From NCBI RefSeq assembly GCF_014195505.1, contig NZ_JACIBV010000001.1, positions 7,936,001 through 8,000,000 on the forward strand: 64,000 nucleotides of DNA. The letters are read 5' to 3'. The notes below the pieces were generated by a model that was not told where the DNA came from, searched no databases, and worked only from the letters and a program-made list of their open reading frames with translations. The stretch comes from Nonomuraea dietziae (GTDB lineage: Bacteria > Actinomycetota > Actinomycetes > Streptosporangiales > Streptosporangiaceae). Of this stretch, positions 57,815 to 64,000 are shown piece after piece (positions within the stretch are counted from its first letter, which is position 1; each line of letters begins with the position of its first letter). A program made the position numbers and the translations under genes.

Positions 57815-57845
57815 TTGACCTCAACTCGGCTTGAGGTTGCATCGT
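57815..57845 (+). promoter_or_regulatory. SoxR-like box in a MerR-type promoter
   Basis: ACCTCAA (57818-57824) and TTGAGGT (57831-57837) form a 7-bp inverted repeat with a 6-bp spacer, overlapping a -35 TTGACC (57815-57820). With a 19-bp spacer the -10 would be CATCGT (57840-57845), which is weak. This matches SoxR boxes seen before oxidoreductase genes in Streptomyces. Confidence 0.65.
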
Positions 57846-57875
57846 GGGTGGCGAGCACCACGAATGGAGAAGCTG

Positions 57876-58820
57876 ATGCACGCCGTCGTCCTGCACGCCT
57901 TCGGCCCCGCCGAGAACCTTTCCTACGAGAGCGTCGAGGACCCTGTGCCCGGCGAAGGGGAGGTGCGCATCGCGGTGAAGGCCGCGGGGGTGCACCTCAT
58001 CGAGACGCTGCTACGCACCGGGGCGACGATCGGCCCGCCGGTGCCCGAGCTGCCTGCCGTCTTCGGCGGTGAGGTGGCGGGCGTGGTGGAGGCCGTAGGA
58101 CCCGGCGTCGACGGGTCGTGGCTCGGCCGCAGGGTCGTGACCGGCAGGAGCAGGCCCGGAGGGTACGCCGAGCTGAGTGTGGCCTCGGTCGAGTCGCTGC
58201 ACGCCGTGCCCGGCGAGCTCGGGTTCGAGGAGGCGGTGGCCATGATCGTGACGGGCACCACCACCATGGCGCTGATCGACCTGGCCGCGCCCACCGCCGA
58301 CGACGTCATCCTGGTCAACTCGGCCGCCGGCGGCATCGGCCGCCTGCTCGTCCAGCACGCGCGCAACCTCGGCGCCAGGGTCGTGGGGGCGGCGGGAGGG
58401 CCGGCGAAGGTGGCGAAGGTGCAGGCGCCCGCCGTCGACTACGACGTGCCGGGCTGGAGCGCGCAGGTCGGAGAGGTGAGCCTGGTCTTCGACGGGGTCG
58501 GCGGCAGCAGGGGCCGCGAGGCGTTCTCGCTGCTGGCCCCCGGCGGCAGGCACATCGTGTACGGCAACGCCTCGCGCGAGGAGACCGAGGGGCCCACGCC
58601 CGAGGAGGTGAAGGCCAGGAACATCACCTCGATCTACGCCATCGAGCGGATCCTCGGCTGGCCCGGCGGGCTGCGCGGCCTGGAGGAGCGCGCCCTCGAG
58701 GCCGCCGCCGCCGGCCGGCTGTCACCGGAGATCCACGCCTTCCCGCTGTCCGAGGCCGCGGCCGCGCACGCCGCGCTGGAGAGCCGCGCCACGACGGGCA
58801 AGGTCGTCCTGATTCCCTGA
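57876..58820 (+). CDS. NADPH:quinone oxidoreductase (zinc-less alcohol dehydrogenase-like)
   Basis: The start is placed at ATG 57876, with GGAG 8 nt upstream (314 residues; ATG 57864 is possible). The product has MHAVVLHAFGPAENLSYESV, then VFGGEVAGVVEAVGPGVDGS and the NADPH fold VNSAAGGIGRLLVQHARNLG, without the zinc-binding Cys of alcohol dehydrogenases. It probably reduces quinones or enals. A SoxR-like box directly upstream suggests induction by redox-active compounds. It is 3 bp from the convergent LLM gene. Confidence 0.9.
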   Translation: MHAVVLHAFGPAENLSYESVEDPVPGEGEVRIAVKAAGVHLIETLLRTGATIGPPVPELPAVFGGEVAGVVEAVGPGVDGSWLGRRVVTGRSRPGGYAELSVASVESLHAVPGELGFEEAVAMIVTGTTTMALIDLAAPTADDVILVNSAAGGIGRLLVQHARNLGARVVGAAGGPAKVAKVQAPAVDYDVPGWSAQVGEVSLVFDGVGGSRGREAFSLLAPGGRHIVYGNASREETEGPTPEEVKARNITSIYAIERILGWPGGLRGLEERALEAAAAGRLSPEIHAFPLSEAAAAHAALESRATTGKVVLIP

Positions 58821-58823
58821 CCC

Positions 58824-59735
58824 TCAGCGACCGGACAGCTCCTCGACGATCGGGGCGAAGGCGTCCAGGTCGCGCTCGTGGTGGAGGACGAAGTAGGACA
58901 GGTCGTAGCCGTCCCTCCAGTGGCGGAGCCTGTCGACCATGTCGCGACGCGTGCCGAGCAGCACCTGCGGAGTCTCGCCCTGTCCCGAGGGGTCGGCCGC
59001 GCTCCACGACTCCACCGGGCCGGCCGTGCCCACCTGCTGGATGCTGGTCCCGAGCTCCAGCCGGTCGTAGCGCTCCCCTGCGGCCTCGCGCACCAGGGAG
59101 AGCTTGGAGAGGAACGCCGCGAGCCCCGCGTCCGCGCCGTCGGGGCCCGTGCCGTCGGCGCGCACCCGCATCCCGAGGTTGACCACGTCGGCCTCGCGGG
59201 CGGCCAGGGTGAGCACGCGGGGGCCGCCGCCGCCCAGCAGGAGCCGTGGGTGCGGGCGCTGGACGGGCTTGGGCTGCTGGTCCAGAGCCTCGATCCGGTA
59301 GTGCGCGCCGGAGAAGGAGAAGGGGCCGGCGCCCCACAGCCCCTTGAGCACGGTCACCGCCTCGGCCAGCCTGGCCACCCGCACGGCGGGAGGGTCGAGC
59401 GGCAGCCCCGCCGCGCTGTAGTCGGCCGCCATCCACCCGGTGCCGAGCCCGAGCTCCAGGCGGCCGTCGGACAGCAGGTCGAGGGTGGCGCTCTCCTTGG
59501 CCAGCACGGCGGGGTGCCTGAAGTCGTTGGCGGCCACCAGCGTGCCGACCCTCAGCCTGGAGGTCGTGCAGGCGGCCGCCGTCATGGCCGAGAAGGGTGC
59601 CAGGCGGGGGCCGACGAGGTGGTCGGGCACCAGGAGCACCTCGAAGCCCGTGGCCTCAAGGCGCCTGGCCTTGTCCGCCCATGCCTTGCCCGACTCCGCC
59701 TGCCGTACGACCGCCGCGAACCTGAACCGCCGCAT
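58824..59735 (-). CDS. F420-type LLM oxidoreductase, TIGR03621 type
   Basis: This 303-aa protein has FRFAAVVRQAESGKAWADKA, GFEVLLVPDHLVGPRLAPFS, LRVGTLVAANDFRHPAVLAK, ESATLDLLSDGRLELGLGTG and LLLGGGGPRVLTLAAREADV, typical of the MSMEG_2516-like F420-dependent group (TIGR03621). GGGAG lies 5 nt before the ATG. The operator CTACCAAGCGTTTGGTAG lies just upstream, overlapping its likely transcription start. The same operator type lies before the divergent dioxygenase operon, so this enzyme is probably in the same pathway. Confidence 0.9.
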   Translation of the reverse strand: MRRFRFAAVVRQAESGKAWADKARRLEATGFEVLLVPDHLVGPRLAPFSAMTAAACTTSRLRVGTLVAANDFRHPAVLAKESATLDLLSDGRLELGLGTGWMAADYSAAGLPLDPPAVRVARLAEAVTVLKGLWGAGPFSFSGAHYRIEALDQQPKPVQRPHPRLLLGGGGPRVLTLAAREADVVNLGMRVRADGTGPDGADAGLAAFLSKLSLVREAAGERYDRLELGTSIQQVGTAGPVESWSAADPSGQGETPQVLLGTRRDMVDRLRHWRDGYDLSYFVLHHERDLDAFAPIVEELSGR

Positions 59736-59744
59736 CCCGACTCC

Positions 59745-59762
59745 CTACCAAGCGTTTGGTAG
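59745..59762 (-). promoter_or_regulatory. TetR-type operator before the F420 oxidoreductase
   Basis: CTACCAAGCGTTTGGTAG is an 18-bp inverted repeat with one mismatch. It begins 2 nt after a -10-like TATGGT (59770-59765) on the minus strand, so a bound repressor would cover the transcription start. It shares the core ACCAAGCG(C/T)TTG with the site at 60515-60528. Confidence 0.75.
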
Positions 59763-59795
59763 ACACCATAGGCCGGGGCGGGCCGCCGGTGAAGC

Positions 59796-60452
59796 TCACC
59801 GGTCGTTCAGCAGGCCCAGCGCGACGCCGCCCATCCCGATCGCCATCAGCAGCCAGGCGCCGCCCGCCGCGAGGTCGCCGAGCCCCGCGAACCAGGGGAC
59901 CGGCACCAGCACGGGAGCGACGATCAGCGTGATCGCCGCCCACCGGGGGGCGGTCCTGCCCAGCAGCGCGGCGACGCCGAGCAGGAGGAAGCCGAGCAGG
60001 CCGAGGAAGAACGACATGCCGAAGATCGAGGTGGGCAGGCTCTCCCCGTAGGCGGTGTAGATCTTGGTGAGGGTGGCGGGGTCCACTCCGGCCTGGACGC
60101 CCGCGTACAGGACGTCGTCGGAGTTGCCCCCCACCGGCACGATCATGACGAAGGCGAGGATCATGGCGACCAGGCCGAGAGCCGGCCTGCCCGCCCGGGC
60201 GACCCTCGCCACGGCCAGGGCGCCGGGGATGATGGTGATCGCGCTGAGAGCCGACAGCCATGCCGAGGCCGGGTAGGAGTCGGCCTCGGCGATGAAGCCT
60301 CCGACGTAGGCCGCGCCCTCGGCGGTGATGTCGCCGGGGGCGAGCAGAAGGGTGAGCGCGAGCGTCAAGGGCGCGATGACGGCCGAGGCGAGCATGGCGT
60401 AGCGGACGAAGGTGTCGGCTCCCGATCGGGGAGTCGTGTCGAGGCTGGTCAT
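59796..60452 (-). CDS. Multi-pass membrane protein of unknown function
   Basis: This 218-aa protein has six predicted membrane helices (about 20-40, 60-80, 88-112, 145-165, 170-190, 195-212), with short charged loops and an extracytoplasmic loop GDITAEGAAYVGGFIAEADS. I do not recognise a named family. It lies between the two operator-linked units. The 18-bp palindrome at 60487-60504 lies 34 bp before its ATG. Confidence 0.7.
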   Translation of the reverse strand: MTSLDTTPRSGADTFVRYAMLASAVIAPLTLALTLLLAPGDITAEGAAYVGGFIAEADSYPASAWLSALSAITIIPGALAVARVARAGRPALGLVAMILAFVMIVPVGGNSDDVLYAGVQAGVDPATLTKIYTAYGESLPTSIFGMSFFLGLLGFLLLGVAALLGRTAPRWAAITLIVAPVLVPVPWFAGLGDLAAGGAWLLMAIGMGGVALGLLNDR

Positions 60453-60486
60453 GCCCAGAGACTCCGCCCCGCGCGCATCCGGCGCA

Positions 60487-60504
60487 TGAGTAGGTCCCTA
60501 CTCA
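60487..60504. promoter_or_regulatory. Perfect-arm palindrome before the membrane protein gene
   Basis: TGAGTAGG/CCTACTCA arms (8 bp, perfect) with a 2-bp centre lie between the membrane protein start (60452) and the dioxygenase promoter. It is distinct from the ACCAAGCG operator and may bind a second regulator. Confidence 0.5.
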
Positions 60505-60507
60505 ATC

Positions 60508-60536
60508 TTGTTTTACCAAGCGCTTGCTCAGACACT
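60508..60536 (+). promoter_or_regulatory. Promoter and operator of the dioxygenase operon
   Basis: -35 TTGTTT (60508-60513) and -10-like GACACT (60531-60536) are 17 bp apart. ACCAAGCGCTTGCT (60515-60528), with the perfect palindrome CAAGCGCTTG, fills the spacer. The ATG follows the -10 by 6 nt, which suggests a leaderless transcript. A bound TetR would block polymerase. Confidence 0.55.
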
Positions 60537-60542
60537 GTGGGC

Positions 60543-61292
60543 ATGGACGTGCGCCCCGCGACCGACGACGAGGTCGCCTTCTTCCACACCAACGGCTGGG
60601 TACGGCTGCCGCGCCTGCTCGACCCCGCAGGCGCGGCCGTCCTGCGGGAACGCGCCCTGGCCAGGATCGGCGAGAGGTCCAGGGTCCACGCGACGCTGGT
60701 CGACCAGGCCTTCGGACAGTCCCGCGACGTCGCGGCGGACGACCCGCTGTTCGGCGAGCTGAGCGCCGCCCTGGCGCCCAACGCCGTGCGGCTGCTGCAC
60801 GGTGTCGCCTCCGTCCGGCTGCAGGTGACCAACCTGCTGGTGAAGGAGCCGGGCGAGCACGGCGCCACCGAGTTCCACCAGGACTTCCCCTGGATGCCCA
60901 TGGACCGCTCGGCCATGCTGACCATCTGGCTCGCGCTGGTCGACGTGCCCGCCGACATGGGCTCGCTGCGCTTCTACAGCGGCTCGCACCGCCACGGCCT
61001 GCTCGGCAGGAGCTTCACCAGGGCGGGCGACGACCAGCTCACCCAGCATCCATGGCTCAAGGAGCTGGAGACCTCACCGCCGCTCGACCTCAGGGCGGGT
61101 GACGCGACCGTGCACCACGCCCTGACCGTGCACGGCGCGCCGGCCAACCGGCGCGACAGCCCGAGGCTGTCGTTCACCGCCACCTACTTCGACGCCGACG
61201 CGCTCTACACCGGCATGCCGTACGGCCAGACCGACGGGCTGGGGCTCGCGGTGAACCAGCCCTTCGACCACCCGAGGTTCCCGTGCCTGTGA
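60543..61292 (+). CDS. Phytanoyl-CoA dioxygenase family protein
   Basis: The start is placed at ATG 60543 (249 residues), 6 nt after the -10. The double-stranded beta-helix carries the iron ligands His112 and Asp114 (TEFHQDFPW) and distal His197 (TVHGAPANRR), with the Arg that binds 2-oxoglutarate following. It is an Fe(II)/2-oxoglutarate oxygenase; the substrate is unknown. First gene of a coupled operon: it overlaps the phosphotriesterase gene by 10 bp. Confidence 0.88.
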   Translation: MDVRPATDDEVAFFHTNGWVRLPRLLDPAGAAVLRERALARIGERSRVHATLVDQAFGQSRDVAADDPLFGELSAALAPNAVRLLHGVASVRLQVTNLLVKEPGEHGATEFHQDFPWMPMDRSAMLTIWLALVDVPADMGSLRFYSGSHRHGLLGRSFTRAGDDQLTQHPWLKELETSPPLDLRAGDATVHHALTVHGAPANRRDSPRLSFTATYFDADALYTGMPYGQTDGLGLAVNQPFDHPRFPCL

Positions 61293-62284
61293 CGGTGAAG
61301 GGCGAGGTCGGCGACCTGGGCGCCACGCTCATGCACGAGCACGTCTTCGGCCTGAGCCCCGAGATCCTCTGGAACTGGCCCGACATCCCCGAGGGGTGGG
61401 ACCTGGAGGTCAGGGCGCGCGAGGCCGCCGCCAAGCTCGACGCGGTGAAGGCGGCGGGCATCGACACCATCGTGGACCTCACCGTGGTCGGCCTCGGCCG
61501 CTACGTCCCCGCCGTCCAGCGGGTCGCCGAGCTGACCGAGGTCAACATCGTGGTGGCCACCGGGCTCTACACCTACGACGCGCTGCCGCCCTACTTCGGC
61601 AACCGCGGCCCGGGTAGCCTGTTCGGCGGCGCCGACCGGCTGGCGGAGTTCTTCGTCAGGGACCTCACCGAGGGCATCGGGAGGACGGGCGTGCGGGCGG
61701 CGATGCTCAAGTGCGCCTCCGACCACCTCGGCATGACGCGGGGCTGCGAGCGGGTCTTCAGGGCGGTGGCCGAGGCGCACGTGGCCACCGGCGCGCCCAT
61801 CACCACCCACAGCGCCCAGCCGGGAGGGCTGGAGCAGCAGCGTGTCCTGGCCAAGGCGGGCGTGGACCTCACCAGGGTGGTCATCGGCCACGCCGGCGAC
61901 TCCACCGACCTGGCCTACCTGGAGGAGCTCATCGCCAACGGCTCCTTCCTCGGCATGGACCGCTTCGGCATCGAGACGATCAGCTCCTTCGACGACAGGT
62001 GCTCGGTGGTGGCCGCCCTGTGCGAGCGCGGCCACGCGGGCAGGCTCGTGCTGTCCCACGACTCCTACTGCTTCAACGACAGGTTCGACCCCGACGTCGT
62101 ACGGCGCCGCCACCCCAACTACCACCTGCTCCACATCCCCACCGACGTCCTGCCCGAGCTGCGAAGGCGTGGCGTGACCGAGGAACAGATCCACCAGATG
62201 CTCGTCGACAACCCGCGGAGGATCCTCGGATGGACTTCGACGTCACCCAGGACTGGCACGTCGCCTCGCCGTACGACTTCCTGA
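61283..62284 (+). CDS. Phosphotriesterase-family metal hydrolase with full metal site
   Basis: GTG 61283 lies inside the end of the dioxygenase gene. The 333-aa product has all metal ligands: LMHEHVFG (His-x-His), MLKCASD (bridging Lys), PITTHSAQPG (His), VVIGHAGDST (His) and VLSHDSYC (Asp). This contrasts with the degenerate homologue at 34347-35249. The last ~15 residues run into the P450 frame (55-bp overlap) and look like a non-conserved tail. It likely hydrolyses a lactone or ester made or used in this pathway. Confidence 0.92.
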   Translation: MPVTVKGEVGDLGATLMHEHVFGLSPEILWNWPDIPEGWDLEVRAREAAAKLDAVKAAGIDTIVDLTVVGLGRYVPAVQRVAELTEVNIVVATGLYTYDALPPYFGNRGPGSLFGGADRLAEFFVRDLTEGIGRTGVRAAMLKCASDHLGMTRGCERVFRAVAEAHVATGAPITTHSAQPGGLEQQRVLAKAGVDLTRVVIGHAGDSTDLAYLEELIANGSFLGMDRFGIETISSFDDRCSVVAALCERGHAGRLVLSHDSYCFNDRFDPDVVRRRHPNYHLLHIPTDVLPELRRRGVTEEQIHQMLVDNPRRILGWTSTSPRTGTSPRRTTS

Positions 62285-63417
62285 GAACGCTGCGGCACCA
62301 GCAGCCGGTCTTCCACAGCGCGCACCTGGGCGCCTACGTCCTGACCAGGTACGCCGACGTGCGCGCGGCCTACGGCGACCCGCGCGTCTTCTCCTCGAAG
62401 GGCTCGCTCACGATCTCTCGCAGCCTCACCGAGGAGACCAGGAGGAGGCTCGGCGAGCACGGCTCGTTCCTGTCCAGCTTCGTGGCCAACGTGGACCCGC
62501 CCGACCACACCCGGCTGCGCCGCTCGGTCTCGCGCGCCTTCACCCCGCGCGCGGTGGCCGCCATGGAGCGCCGCTTCCGCGAGCTCAACGAGAACCTGCT
62601 CGACCGGCTGGCAGGGCGTCGCGAGGCCGACTTCGTCCAGGAGGTCGCGCACGAGCCCTCGGTCAAGCTCACCGCCGCCTTCATCGGCGTGCCGGAGTCC
62701 GACGAGAGCTTCGTCCAGCACCGGGTCAAGGACTGGTTCCAGCTGTTCCTCTCGCCCCAGCCGCCGGACAGGCAGCTGGAGCTGGCCGACAGCTTCCTCA
62801 CCTACCTCGACTACGTCGACAGGCTGGTCGCGGCCAGGGCCAAGGAGCCGCGCGACGACTTCACCTCGCTGATGACCTCTCTCATCGGCAAGGAGCTCAC
62901 CCACCGCGAGGTGGTCGAGCTGATCTCCACGATCCTGCTCGGCGGCAACGACACCGTGCCCAACCAGCTCGGCAACAGCGTGCTGCGCCTGCTGCGCGAG
63001 GGCCTCTGGCCGGTGCCGCCCGAGCGGATCCCGAACGCGGTCGAGGAGTGCATGCGGATCGACGGCGCCTCGCTCGGCTCCTTCCGCCACACCACCGCCG
63101 AGGTCGAGCTGCACGGCGTGCGCATACCTGCCGGGGCGCTGGTGCTGCTGTCGACCGACTCCGCCGCCCACGACGAGACCGTCTTCCCCGACCCCGAGAC
63201 CTTCGTGATCGACAGGGCCAACGCCGACGCGCATCTGGTCTTCGGCTACGGCATCCACTTCTGCGTCGGCGCCGCGCTCGGCAGGCTGCAACTGCGCACC
63301 GCACTGGAGGTGCTCGGCCGCCGCCTTCCCGGGCTCAAGCCGGTCCCCGGCGCGCCCGTCGCCTACCGCAGGTCGATCGTCGGGCGCGGACTGCCGTCCC
63401 TGCTGGTGCAGTGGTGA
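62230..63417 (+). CDS. Cytochrome P450
   Basis: The ATG at 62230 lies within the phosphotriesterase 3' end (55-bp overlap). The 395-aa P450 has an I-helix LLGGNDTVPNQLGN (about 236-249, with GND replacing the common AGxxT), ExxR at Glu273-Arg276 and the heme loop FGYGIHFCVGAALGR with Cys345. It is a soluble bacterial class needing separate redox partners; none is in the window. It is probably the oxidising step after or before the phosphotriesterase. Confidence 0.93.
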   Translation: MDFDVTQDWHVASPYDFLRTLRHQQPVFHSAHLGAYVLTRYADVRAAYGDPRVFSSKGSLTISRSLTEETRRRLGEHGSFLSSFVANVDPPDHTRLRRSVSRAFTPRAVAAMERRFRELNENLLDRLAGRREADFVQEVAHEPSVKLTAAFIGVPESDESFVQHRVKDWFQLFLSPQPPDRQLELADSFLTYLDYVDRLVAARAKEPRDDFTSLMTSLIGKELTHREVVELISTILLGGNDTVPNQLGNSVLRLLREGLWPVPPERIPNAVEECMRIDGASLGSFRHTTAEVELHGVRIPAGALVLLSTDSAAHDETVFPDPETFVIDRANADAHLVFGYGIHFCVGAALGRLQLRTALEVLGRRLPGLKPVPGAPVAYRRSIVGRGLPSLLVQW

Positions 63418-64000
63418 GCCGCTTCGACGGCAAGGTGGCGCTGGTCACGGGGGCGGGCTCGGGCATCGGCGCCGCCTGCGCGGCCAGGCTCGCCGCCGAG
63501 GGCGCCTGCGTCGGCGTGGCCGACCTGCGCTCGGCCGCCGCCAAGAGCACCGCGGCGGCGATCAGGGCGAGGGGCGGCACCGCCATGGCCATCGCCTGCG
63601 ACGTCTCCGAAGAGGTGCAGGTCGCGGCGGCGGTGGCCGACCTGGTGGGCAGCTTCGGCCGCCTGGACGTGCTGCACTCCAACGCCGCCTGCCTCGACCC
63701 CGACGTCTACGGCCGCGACGGCGACCTGGCCGACCTCGACGTCCGGGTGTGGGACAGGACGATGGCGGTCAACCTGCGCGGCGCGATGCTCATGGTCAAG
63801 CACGCCGTCCCCGCCATGGGCAGCGGCTCGGCGATCGTGATCACCTCCTCCCTCTCCGGTTACCTCGGCGACGTCGACCACGCCGCCTACGGCACCTCCA
63901 AGGCGGCGCTCACCGGGTTCGTCCGCTACGTGGCGACCATGTACGGCTCCCGCGGCGTCCGCTGCAACGCCGTCGCTCCCGCCCTGGTCATGACCGAGGC
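63414..64000 (+). CDS. Short-chain dehydrogenase/reductase, cut by the window end
   Basis: GTG 63414 overlaps the P450 stop (GTGA). At least 195 residues are visible: MSRFDGKVALVTGAGSGIGA (nucleotide motif TGxxxGIG), DVSEEVQVAAAVADLVGSFG, LDVLHSNAA and the catalytic Ser then YGTSK (Tyr-x-x-x-Lys). The end lies beyond 64000. It is a classical NAD(P)-dependent SDR, the fourth gene of the operon. It would oxidise or reduce a hydroxyl/keto group of the pathway substrate. Confidence 0.92.
   Translation, partial: MSRFDGKVALVTGAGSGIGAACAARLAAEGACVGVADLRSAAAKSTAAAIRARGGTAMAIACDVSEEVQVAAAVADLVGSFGRLDVLHSNAACLDPDVYGRDGDLADLDVRVWDRTMAVNLRGAMLMVKHAVPAMGSGSAIVITSSLSGYLGDVDHAAYGTSKAALTGFVRYVATMYGSRGVRCNAVAPALVMTE

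Overview
The window is high-GC actinomycete chromosome (about 70% G+C, frequent GTG starts, GTGA/ATGA stop-start overlaps, TANNNT -10 hexamers close to start codons). The mix of XRE/DUF5753 + DUF397 pairs, CU044_5270-type proteins, a streptogrisin-type protease and F420-type LLM oxidoreductases fits a Streptosporangiales-like organism (Nonomuraea and relatives). This placement is inference, not proven. I see no tRNA, rRNA, CRISPR array, transposase or prophage gene.

Layout. 1-1.3 kb: a frameshifted GNAT gene and a truncated methyltransferase ending in a degenerate 20-bp repeat. 1.3-9.8 kb: a signalling block with a MarR regulator, a degenerate PP2C/SpoIIE-type phosphatase, and divergently a large poly-HAMP hybrid histidine kinase (interrupted by a one-base insertion) that overlaps an ANTAR-GAF-PAS-PP2C phosphatase gene. 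9.9-17.2 kb: an ECF-type sigma factor with a membrane partner, a secreted beta-propeller protein on a leaderless promoter, an MsnO8-type luciferase-like oxidoreductase, a secreted serine protease and a LysR regulator. 17.3-20.5 kb: a MoxR-type AAA ATPase / VWA protein / helical-repeat protein operon behind a large palindromic operator. 20.5-26.3 kb: an SSS sodium:solute symporter with a 53-aa membrane partner, a xylose/ribose-type ABC importer and a DUF1445 protein. 26.3-32.8 kb: a UvrA-like ABC protein with a divergent TetR, a P-loop kinase, a solitary second SecY and a two-component pair. 32.9-38.1 kb: a ROK regulator, a phosphotriesterase-like protein that has lost metal ligands and, divergently, a secreted GH74-CBM2 xyloglucanase. 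38.3-41.5 kb: a PGPGW membrane protein and three tandem exported beta-propeller paralogues, all with a -10 hexamer 6-8 nt before a GTG start. 41.6-46.6 kb: a lone GroES-type protein, a spherulin-4-like protein, DUF1349, EEP hydrolase, rhodanese, TetR and an AlkX/YcaQ-type glycosylase. 46.7-51.6 kb: an iron-siderophore ABC importer with two substrate-binding proteins and four iron-box-like sites. 51.6-57.8 kb: a frameshifted helicase-C3-type protein, a HATPase/XRE/DUF397 trio, hypothetical proteins and a histidine phosphatase. 57.8-64 kb: a quinone oxidoreductase behind a SoxR-like box, then an F420-type oxidoreductase and a divergent, translationally coupled dioxygenase - phosphotriesterase - P450 - SDR operon. 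The last two units share an ACCAAGCG(C/T)TTGG-type operator and look like one small regulon.

Three genes (GNAT, hybrid kinase, helicase-like) are broken by shifts that a single-base change would repair, two or all three in C/G tracts. This may be a sequencing artefact, but it must be settled before calling them pseudogenes. The most promising candidates for an undescribed system are the operator-linked oxidative cluster at 58.8-64 kb, the AAA/VWA/helical-repeat operon at 17.7-20.5 kb and the three-propeller array at 38.8-41.5 kb.
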